Assembly: GCA_900318815.1 (NCBI GenBank)
Contig: ONMA01000016.1
Location: 1-59,805 of the forward strand
Direction of reading: 5' to 3'
Source: an uncultured Prevotellaceae bacterium
GTDB lineage: Bacteria; Bacteroidota; Bacteroidia; Bacteroidales; Bacteroidaceae
DNA length: 59,805 nt
Below the pieces are notes generated by a model. The model saw only the letters and a program-made list of their open reading frames with translations, was not told the DNA's origin and did no database searches. The position numbers and the translations under genes are program-made. Positions 40,377-49,800 of this stretch are shown here, one piece after another (position 1 is the first letter of the stretch; each line of letters begins with the position of its first letter).

Positions 40377-41579
40377 ATGAGTTACTTAATCGATGACAAA
40401 GGTTTCTATGGAGAGTTTGGCGGAGCCTACGTGCCCGAGATTCTCTATGCCACGGTGACGAGCCTGCAGGAACAGTACCTGCCGATACTTGAGAGCCGTG
40501 AGTTCCAGGAAGAGTACATGTCGCTGTTGCGCGACTATGTGGGGCGTCCCTCACCGCTCTACCATGCCCGTCGCATGAGCGAAAAGTATGGCTGTAGGCT
40601 CTATCTGAAGCGTGAGGACTTGAACCACACGGGAGCCCATAAGATCAACAACACCATCGGGCAGATTCTTCTGGCCAAGAAACTGGGCAAGAAGCGAATC
40701 ATTGCCGAGACGGGGGCGGGGCAGCATGGTGTGGCCACGGCTACCGTCTGTGCGCTCATGGACATGCCCTGCGTGGTCTATCAAGGAGCTCTCGACGTGG
40801 AGCGCCAGCACACGAATGTGGAACGGATGAAGATGCTGGGAGCAGAGGTGCGGCCTGTGAAGACGGGCAACTGGACGCTGAAGGATGCCACCAACGAGGC
40901 CATCCGCGACTGGTGCTGTCACCCGAAGGACACCTTTTATATTATAGGCTCCACCGTAGGCCCGCATCCCTATCCCGACATGGTGGCCCGTCTGCAGAGC
41001 ATTATCTCGAAGGAAATCAAGGAGCAGTTGCAGGCGAAGACTGGCCGCGACTATCCCGACTACCTGATGGCCTGCGTGGGTGGAGGTTCGAATGCTGCCG
41101 GCACCATCTATCATTACATCGACGACGAGCGCGTCAGGATTGTGCTTGCTGAGGCAGGCGGTCAGGGCGCCGATACGGGGCATACGGCAGCTACTATCCA
41201 TGCCGGGCGCCTGGGCATCCTGCATGGTGCAAAGACGCTGGTTATGCAGACCCCAGACGGACAGATTATCGAGGCCGAATCCATCTCGGCCGGACTCGAC
41301 TATCCAGGTATAGGCCCCATGCATGCCAACCTGGCCACGCAGCACCGTGCCACCGTCTATAGCATCAACGACGATGAGGCCGTCCGTGCGGCCTACGAAC
41401 TGACCCGCATGGAAGGCATCATCCCGGCCTTGGAGTCGGCCCATGCCATTGCCGCCTTGCAGAAGATGAACTTCAAGGCCGACGATGTGGTGGTACTCAC
41501 CGTCAGCGGACGGGGCGACAAGGACGTGGAAACCTATCTAAGTAACAAACAAATGGCAGGAGAATATGGAAACTTTTAA
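40377..41579 (+). CDS. trpB: Tryptophan synthase beta subunit
   Basis: A 400-residue PLP enzyme joining indole and serine. Motifs: GEFGGAYVPEIL at the start, PLP Lys in HTGAHKINN (about residue 87), GAGQHGVATAT, the glycine-rich phosphate cup GGGSNAAGTIY, and C-terminal VVVLTVSGRGDKD. First gene of the operon; trpE overlaps its end by 14 bases. Confidence 0.97.
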   Translation: MSYLIDDKGFYGEFGGAYVPEILYATVTSLQEQYLPILESREFQEEYMSLLRDYVGRPSPLYHARRMSEKYGCRLYLKREDLNHTGAHKINNTIGQILLAKKLGKKRIIAETGAGQHGVATATVCALMDMPCVVYQGALDVERQHTNVERMKMLGAEVRPVKTGNWTLKDATNEAIRDWCCHPKDTFYIIGSTVGPHPYPDMVARLQSIISKEIKEQLQAKTGRDYPDYLMACVGGGSNAAGTIYHYIDDERVRIVLAEAGGQGADTGHTAATIHAGRLGILHGAKTLVMQTPDGQIIEAESISAGLDYPGIGPMHANLATQHRATVYSINDDEAVRAAYELTRMEGIIPALESAHAIAALQKMNFKADDVVVLTVSGRGDKDVETYLSNKQMAGEYGNF

Positions 41580-42965
41580 GTATTCAACCATCAGTCGTAC
41601 CGCGCTGGCCGATCTCTATACGCCAGTAGGAGTCTACATGCGTCTGCGCGACCTTTATCCCCAGAGTACACTCATGGAGAGCAGCGACTATCACGCAAAG
41701 GACAACTCGCGCTCGTTCATTGGCATCAATCCCATTGCCTCAGTGGCCGTTGGGCATGGCGTGGCCGCCATCAGCTATCCGGACGGAACCCAGATGCAGC
41801 GTGAGTTGGGTGCAGGTTTCGGCTGTGCCGAAGCCATCCACTCTCTCATCGACCATATTGAAGTAACAGGTCCGCACGCTCAGTTCTGTGGTCTCTATGG
41901 CTACACCTCTTTCAATGCCGTGTGCTATTTCGAGAACATCCCTGTAAAGGACGAGACGCAGGAGAAGAACGATGCACCCGACGTACTCTACATCCTGTTC
42001 CGCGACCTGATAGTCTTCGACCATTTCAACAACCTGCTGACGGTGGTCACGCTTGGCGGAGAGCCTGATCTGGAAGGCATCTTCCGCGCCATGAACAAGT
42101 CGAATGTCCAGCAGTACGACTTCCATGCCGTGGGCGAAGTGCGCTCTACGCTTACCGACGAGGAACACAAGGCCAACATTCGCCGTGGCATACGGCATTG
42201 CCTGCGGGGCGATGTGTTCCAGATTGTGCTTTCCCGTCGTTTCATCCAGCGTTACGAGGGCGACGACTTCCGCCTCTACCGTGCCCTGCGCAGCATCAAT
42301 CCCTCGCCCTATCTGTTCTATTTCGACTTCGGTGGCTTCCGCATTTTCGGCAGTAGTCCAGAGACCCATTGCCGCATAGAGGCTTCCTCTTCGGCTTATC
42401 GCGCCTATATCGACCCTATCGCCGGAACCACTCGCCGCACTGGCGACGCCGAGGCCGACCGCCGGGGGGCTGAGTACCTGCGCAACGACCCGAAGGAGAA
42501 CGCCGAGCATGTCATGCTCGTCGACCTTGCCCGCAACGACCTTTCGCGCAATTGCCACGACGTGAAGGTCGACTTCTACAAGGATTTGCAGTACTACTCC
42601 CACGTCATCCACTTGGTCTCGCGGGTCAGTGGCGAACTCGATGCCGACAAGGATCCCATCAAGACCTTTATCGACACCTTCCCTGCCGGTACGTTGAGCG
42701 GGGCACCCAAGGTACGCGCCATGCAGCTCATCTCGGAGTATGAGCCTCATAACCGAGGCGCCTACGGCGGTTGCATCGGCTTCATTGGCCTTGACGGTTC
42801 GCTCAATCAAGCCATCACCATCCGCACCTTCGTGTCTCGCAATGGCGAGTTGTGGTTCCAGGCCGGCGGGGGCATCGTGGCCAAGAGTAATGAGGAGTAC
42901 GAGCTACAGGAAGTAAACAACAAACTCGGTGCGCTGCGTCGCGCCATAAAGGCTGCTGAAGAATT

Positions 42966-42969
<4 letters not shown>
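41566..42969 (+). CDS. trpE: Anthranilate synthase component I
   Basis: A 467-residue chorismate-utilising enzyme making anthranilate with TrpG. The LMESSDYHAKDNSRSFIG stretch at the N-terminus corresponds to the Trp feedback site (LLES). The catalytic block follows: LSRRFIQRYEG, NPSPYLFYFDFGGFRIFGSSPE, PIAGTTRRTGDAEADRRGAEYLRNDPKENAEHVMLVDLARNDL and FPAGTLSGAPKVRAMQLI. It overlaps trpB by 14 bases and trpG by 4. Confidence 0.96.
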
Positions 42970-43570
<601 letters not shown>

Positions 43571-43574
<4 letters not shown>

Positions 43575-44569
43575 AAGAGATATTGTCCAAACTCCTCAAC
43601 CATGAGGAACTTACCCGTGAAGAGACCAAGAACGTTCTGGTAGGCATTACCCAGAGTGCCTATCCCGTGGAACAAGTCACCGCCCTGATTACCGCCCTGC
43701 AGATGCGTGGCATCACCGTCGACGAGCTTTTAGGCTTCCGCGACGGCATCCTGGAGACGGGCGTGCCCGTGCCCCTCGACTGCGACCGCTATATTGATGT
43801 GGTAGGTACGGGGGGCGACCGCAAGAACACCTTCAACATCTCGACCACCTCGTGCTTCGTCATTGCCGGAGCGGGTTATAAGGTGGCCAAGCACGGCAAC
43901 TATGCCGCTACGTCGACCAGCGGTGCCAGCAACGTCATTGCCCATCATGGCATACAGTTCACCAGCGACCTCGACCAGCTTAACCGCTGTCTCGACGAGT
44001 GCGGCATTGTCTATCTGCATGCCCAGCTCTTCGCCCGTGCCATGAAGTTCGTGGGTCCCATCCGCAAGGCATTGCCGTTCCCCACGTTCTTCAACTTGCT
44101 GGGCCCCATCGTCAATCCTTCGCAGCCCCAGTGCCAGCTGCTCGGCGTGGCCAACCTCGACCAGATGCGCCTCTATAGTAATGTCTATCAGAAGATAGGT
44201 ATCGACTATGGCATTGTGAACAGCATCGACGGCTACGACGAGATTTCGCTCACTGGCGACTTCAAGGTCACCACCAATCAGTATGAGCGCATCTTCCATC
44301 CGCAGGACTTGGGCTTCAGCATCATCAAGCCCGAGGAGCTGGTGGCAGGTGCCACCGAGGACGAGGCCGCCCGCATTTTCGATGCCGTCTTGCAGGATTG
44401 TGCCCTGCCGGGTCAGAAGGAAGTGGTGCTGGCCAATGCCGCCTTCGGCATTCAGGTCTTGGAGCACGGGCAGAAGACCATAGAGGAGTGTATTGCCATT
44501 GCCCGTGAGTCGATAGAGAGTGGTCGGGCTTGGCAGAACTTCAGGCACTTTGTTACCCTCAACTCTTAA
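43571..44569 (+). CDS. trpD: Anthranilate phosphoribosyltransferase
   Basis: A 332-residue enzyme transferring phosphoribose from PRPP to anthranilate. VVGTGGDRKNTFNIST (PRPP loop), KHGNYAATSTSGASNV, and GPIVNPSQPQCQLLGV are family motifs. It starts inside the trpG stop (4 bases) and precedes trpC by 15 bases. Confidence 0.96.
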
Positions 44570-44584
44570 CAACAGCACTTTGTC

Positions 44585-45319
44585 ATGGATATATTGCAGG
44601 AAATCATCGCTGCCAAGCGGCATGAGCTTGACTTGTTGCGCCAGAAGAAACCCTCCATGCGCCAGGCCCTGCTCAGTAGCCCCACAGGTATTATTGCCGA
44701 GTTCAAGCGCCGTTCGCCCTCGAAGGGCTGGATCAAGGAAGAGGGTAGGGCCGACCAGATTCCCCTTTCTTACCAGCAAAACGGTGCCGCCGCCATTAGT
44801 ATTCTGACCGACGAACAATATTTCGCGGGTCAAGACCGTTTTATTGTTGAGGCCCGTCGCTCAGGGGTTACCGTTCCTGTGCTCTACAAGAACTTTGTCA
44901 TCGACGAGTACCAGCTTTATCAGGCTGCTGTCTGCGGAGCCTCTGCGGTGCTTCTCATTGCGGCCTGCCTCTCTAAGCAGGAATGCAAAACCCTGTTGCG
45001 GAAAGCCCATGACCTCGGTCTGGAGGTGCTGTTGGAGATGCACTCCGAGGAAGAACTGGACTACGTAGAGCTGGAGCCTGATATGTGTGGCATCAACAAT
45101 CGCAACCTCGGTTCTTTCGTCACCGACGTCGAGAACTCCTTCCGACTGGCCGAGCGGCTGCCCAAGGACGCGGTGAAGGTGAGCGAGAGCGGAATCAGTG
45201 CCCCGCAGACCATCCGTCAGCTGCGCCAGGCGGGTTTCCGGGGCTTCCTCATCGGCGAGACCTTGATGAAGGCTCCCGACCCGGGCAGGGCATTAAGTGA
45301 ATTTATAAGTAAGATATGA
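44585..45319 (+). CDS. trpC: Indole-3-glycerol-phosphate synthase
   Basis: A 244-residue TIM-barrel enzyme, slightly shorter than usual (about 260). Catalytic motifs: IIAEFKRRSPSKGWI (Lys), AISILTDEQYFAGQ, VLYKNFVIDEYQLYQA, VLLEMHSEEEL, NNRNLGSF and VSESGISAPQTIRQL. Overlaps trpF by 4 bases. Confidence 0.95.
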   Translation: MDILQEIIAAKRHELDLLRQKKPSMRQALLSSPTGIIAEFKRRSPSKGWIKEEGRADQIPLSYQQNGAAAISILTDEQYFAGQDRFIVEARRSGVTVPVLYKNFVIDEYQLYQAAVCGASAVLLIAACLSKQECKTLLRKAHDLGLEVLLEMHSEEELDYVELEPDMCGINNRNLGSFVTDVENSFRLAERLPKDAVKVSESGISAPQTIRQLRQAGFRGFLIGETLMKAPDPGRALSEFISKI

Positions 45320-45999
45320 TTGTAAAAGTATGTGGCATGCGCGAGGCCGACAACATTCGCGCCGTGTCGGAGCTGGGTGTCGACTGGATTGGCCTGATTT
45401 TCTGGCCACAGTCGCCCCGCTATGTCTCAATGATTCCGTCGGGGGCTGGTATTGTGCCCGACAAGCCTACCCAAGCCCTCCCCGAAAGGAGGGATGTAAA
45501 GCGGGTCGGGGTCTTTGTCGACGCTACGGCCCAGGACATCATCACCCGTGTCTATACCTTCGGTCTCGACATCGTTCAGTTGCACGGCCACGAGTCGCCT
45601 ACACTCATCCGTAACCTGCGCCGCACTTTGGGCGAAGGTATCAAGATGATGAAGGCCATCAGCGTGAGTAGCCGCGAGGAGGTGGCCGCCTATAAGCCCT
45701 ACGCCGATTGTGTCGATTACTTTCTCTTCGACACTAAGAGTACGACGGTGGGAGGCAGTGGGCGTCATTTCGACTGGAGTCTGCTTCAGGCCTACGACGG
45801 CTCCGTGCCCTTCCTGCTCAGCGGTGGGATAGGCCCCGACGATGCCCCCCGTCTCCTTGAAGCCTTCTCTGGGGACAACGGCTCTGCTGCTATCCATCCC
45901 CAGTGCATCGGGATCGACCTGAACTCCCGCTTCGAGACCGCCCCTGGCCTCAAGGATGTCGCGGCCCTTCAGCTCTTCCTCTCCCAGCTCTCCCATTAA
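45316..45999 (+). CDS. trpF: Phosphoribosylanthranilate isomerase
   Basis: A 227-residue TIM-barrel isomerase. [16 protein letters not shown] (catalytic Cys), [32 protein letters not shown] (catalytic Asp region), and [16 protein letters not shown]. Between PSG and RVGVF lies [20 protein letters not shown], encoded partly by a CCCTCC-N6-GGAGGG hairpin, a stretch longer than I expect there. The next gene, trpA, starts 23 bases after its stop. Confidence 0.94.
   Translation: MIVKVCGMREADNIRAVSELGVDWIGLIFWPQSPRYVSMIPSGAGIVPDKPTQALPERRDVKRVGVFVDATAQDIITRVYTFGLDIVQLHGHESPTLIRNLRRTLGEGIKMMKAISVSSREEVAAYKPYADCVDYFLFDTKSTTVGGSGRHFDWSLLQAYDGSVPFLLSGGIGPDDAPRLLEAFSGDNGSAAIHPQCIGIDLNSRFETAPGLKDVAALQLFLSQLSH
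45476..45493. repeat. CCCTCC/GGAGGG hairpin within trpF
   Basis: CCCTCC (45476-45481) and GGAGGG (45488-45493) with loop CCGAAA. It is in frame and encodes ALPERRD. Confidence 0.7.
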
Positions 46000-46022
46000 T
46001 CCCCTCCAAAAAAAACTTCCTT

Positions 46023-46799
46023 ATGAACAAGATTAACACCCTTTTCTCTGATCTTAAAGACCGCAAGCTCCTCTCGCTCTATTTCTGTGCCGGAGCACCC
46101 ACCCTCGACGCTACCGCCGACGTGATTCTCACCCTCCAGCAACGTGGCATTGACATGATTGAGGTGGGCATTCCTTTCAGCGACCCCATGGCCGATGGCC
46201 CCGTCATTCAGGATGCAGCTACCACGGCCTTGAAGAACGGCATGACCCTGCCTACGCTTTTCGCCCAGCTGAAGGCCATCAAGGATCAGGTTCATATCCC
46301 CCTCGTCCTTATGGGCTATCTGAACCCCATCATGCAGATGGGCATTGAGCCTTTCTGCCAGCAGTGCGTGGAGAGTGGTGTCAGCGGAATGATTATCCCG
46401 GACCTGCCCTTCAAAGATTATCTCGACGAGGTGAAGCCCGTGGCCGACCGCTACGACCTGCGCGTCATCATGCTCATCACGCCCGAGACTTCCGAGGAGC
46501 GCATTCGCTTCATCGACGAGCATACCGACGGCTTCATCTACATGGTCAGCTCGGCTGCCATCACAGGTACACAGAAGAGCTTCGACGAGCAGAAGCAGGA
46601 TTACTTCCGCCGCATCAACGCCATGAACCTGCGAAATCCGCGCATGATAGGCTTCGGCATATCCAACAGGCAGACGCTGGAAGCTGCCCGGCAGAATGCC
46701 GCCGGTGCCATCATCGGCTCCAAGTTCGTGACCCTGCTCAGCGAGGAAGGTAATGCTAATCGTGCCCTTGACCGCCTCTTCGAAGCGCTTTCGCAGTGA
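46023..46799 (+). CDS. trpA: Tryptophan synthase alpha subunit
   Basis: A 258-residue TIM-barrel enzyme cleaving indole-3-glycerol phosphate. [37 protein letters not shown] (catalytic Glu and Asp) and GLPF-like [11 protein letters not shown] are visible. It closes the operon (order B-E-G-D-C-F-A). No terminator is seen at its end, and the pectinase promoter begins 27 bases after its stop. Confidence 0.96.
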   Translation: MNKINTLFSDLKDRKLLSLYFCAGAPTLDATADVILTLQQRGIDMIEVGIPFSDPMADGPVIQDAATTALKNGMTLPTLFAQLKAIKDQVHIPLVLMGYLNPIMQMGIEPFCQQCVESGVSGMIIPDLPFKDYLDEVKPVADRYDLRVIMLITPETSEERIRFIDEHTDGFIYMVSSAAITGTQKSFDEQKQDYFRRINAMNLRNPRMIGFGISNRQTLEAARQNAAGAIIGSKFVTLLSEEGNANRALDRLFEALSQ

Positions 46800-46817
46800 C
46801 GGACGATGTAAAAAATG

Positions 46818-46890
46818 CTAATCTCTTGGTCGATTAGAAAAAACTTCGTACCTTTGTCGCCACATTTATAGCTATAAAAAAACTAATCGA
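46818..46890. promoter_or_regulatory. Inverted CTAATCGA sites around a promoter
   Basis: The promoter is TTG (46826-46828), 20 bases, TACCTTTG (46849-46856). TCGATTAG (46830-46837) is the reverse complement of CTAATCGA (46883-46890), and CTAATC occurs again at 46818-46823. The three copies bracket the promoter and leader, as operators would. Confidence 0.55.
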
Positions 46891-46894
46891 TTTT

Positions 46895-49800
46895 ATGAAA
46901 CAAACATTCAGGTTGCTCTTGCTGTGCCTGCTCATTCCCTCGTTGGCCTTGGCCAAGGAGTGGGATGATGCTATGTACAAGCAGATTGAAAAGAGTATTC
47001 TGCTGCCCCAGTTGTCGGACAAGGAGTACTCTATTGTGAAGTTTGGCGCCAAGCCCGAGGCTACGGCTGTACAGAACCAGAAAGCCATCCAGAAGGCCAT
47101 CGACAAGTGTTCGAAGAAGGGTGGGGGACGTGTTGTCGTTCCTGCCGGCGAGTTCAGGACGGGTGCCATCACGCTGAAGAGCCATGTCAACCTCGTGCTC
47201 AGCGAGGGTGCCGTGCTCAAGTTTGTGTTCCAGCCCGAGCTTTATCCCATTGTCGAGACCTCATGGGAAGGGCTGGAGTGCTATAATCTCTCGCCCTGCG
47301 TCTATGCCTGTAAGGCTGTCGACGTGGCCATTACGGGTAAAGGCACCATCGACGGCGGTGGCTCGCGCGACACATGGTGGCCGTGGTGCGGTGCCGCGAA
47401 GTTCGGATGGAAGGAGGGCATGGTGAGCCAGAAGCTGGAAGCCCGTCCGCGACTGTTGCAGAACGGTGAGGACGGCGTGCCCATGCGCGACGAGAAGGGC
47501 CAGCCCACCGCCCAGCGCACCTTCACTGCCAAGGACGGCCTGCGTCCGCAGTTGGTCAATTTCGTCGACTGCCAGCGTGTACTCATCGAGGACGTCACCC
47601 TGCTCGACTCGCCTTTCTGGGTCATTCATCCCTATCGTTCTACTGACATTACCGTGCGTGGCGTGCATATCAATAACGACGGCCCCAATGGCGACGGCTG
47701 CGACCCCGAGTCGTGCGACCGCGTACTAATTGAGAACTGCTACTTCAACACGGGCGACGACTGTATTGCCATCAAGAGCGGACGCAACCGCGATGGCCGC
47801 GAGCGTGGCATGCCCTCGCAGAACATCATCATCCGCAACTGCGAGATGAAGAATGGTCATGGCGGTGTGGTTATCGGCTCCGAGATCAGTGGCGGCTGCA
47901 AGAATGTGTTTGCCCACGACTGTGTGATGGACTCGCCCAATCTCGACCGCGTGCTGCGCATCAAGACCAACTCTTGTCGTGGGGGCATCATCGAGAACAT
48001 CAACATGAAGGACATCAAGGTGGGCCAGTGCGGCGAGTCGGTGGTGAAAATCAACCTCGACTACGAGCATAACGAGATCTGCTGTCGTGGTAACTATCCC
48101 ACCGTGCGCAATGTGAACGTGGAGAACGTGACCTGCGAGAAGTCGAAGTACGGCGTGCAGATTATCGGACTGGAAGAGGATACCTACGTCTACGACATCA
48201 ACGTCAGGAACTGCCGCTTCAATGGCGTGAAGCAGGGCAACTTCCAGAGTGGCAAGGTGCGCGACGTGCGTTTCGACAACCTCTTTGTCAACGGTTCGCT
48301 CGTTCTGCAGCAGAAGCCCTACAAGCACTACTCCGAGTGGATGACCTACAGCGAGATGCAACGCACGCCCCAGTCCTATCTGCTCGACTTCTCCACCAAG
48401 CCCAAGTGGAGCTATGTCATGGGCATTGAGCTGGAAGGCATGCTCGACACCTACCTGCGCTATGGCGACCAGAAGATCATGGACTACTGCAAGCTCTACA
48501 CCGACACGATGATCAACGGGCAGGGCGACATCCGTGGCTTCAACATCCTCGACTATAACCTCGACAATATCCGCACGGGTCACTTTGTCACCCGCATGTA
48601 TCAGCAGTTGCCCGAGAAGAAGAACCTGCTTGCCATGCACACCATGATGAAGCAGTTGCAGGACCAGCCCCGCACCGTCAAGGATAAGGTCTACTGGCAC
48701 AAGGCCATCTATGCCTATCAGGTGTGGCTCGACGGCATCTTCATGGGACTTCCTTATCGTTGTCTTACCGCCCCGATTACCACCTCGGCCAAGGAGGCCA
48801 AGAAGGGGGCCGTGACCAAAATCTACGACGATGCCGTCAATCAGCTTACCATTACTTATAATCGCACGCTCGACCCGAAGACGGGCTTGAACCGTCATGC
48901 CTACGACGAGAACCGCAACATGTTCTGGGCCGACAAGGCGACGGGCTTGTCGCAGCATTGCTGGGGACGCGCCCAGGGATGGTACTCCATGGCACTCATC
49001 GAGGTGCTCGATGCCCTCCCCGAGGACTATGCGCGTCGCTCGGAGGTGATTGACCTGCTGAAGAAGGACCTCGACGCTGTTCTCAAGTGGCAGGACAAAC
49101 AGTCGGGCGTGTGGTATCAGGTCATGGATCAGCCCGGTCGCGAGGGCAACTACTTGGAGTCCACCTGCTCGTCGATGTTTGCCTACGTGTTGCTGAAGGC
49201 CTATCGCAAGGGCTACGTAGGCACGAAGTACCGTGATGCCGGCATTCAGGCCTATCGCGGCATAATCAACCATTTCATCCGCGTAAATGCCGACAAGACC
49301 ATCTCGCTCACCCAGTGCTGTGCCGTGGCCGGTCTGGGTCCGGGTATCAGTCCCGAGGTGGAGGCCGCACTGAAGAAAATTAACCCGAAGGCAAAGGCCA
49401 AGGAGAACACCCGTCGCGACGGCTCTTACGCCTACTATCTCTCTGAGGAGATTCGTGATAACGATGCCAAGGGCCTCGGCCCGTTCCTCTGGGCCAGTCT
49501 CGAGATGGAGCAGATGGGCTACGACGTGGACAACCTGATGCAGCCCATTGACCGCTTGGCCGTGGTCTCGCGCAATAATCCGGTGATTACCGAGGCCGAC
49601 CCGCTGGCCTCGCTCACCGTGGGTAACGGACACTTTGCAACGACGGTCGACGTTACTGGCCTGCAGAGCTACCCTTTTGAATATGAGGCAGGTGTGCCTC
49701 TGACAGCCATGTCCGACTGGGGATGGCATAAGTTCGAAAACACCGCCGGTCTGACCCCTGCCGAAAGTCAGAAGACTTTCGACCTGGGTCACGGCCACCC

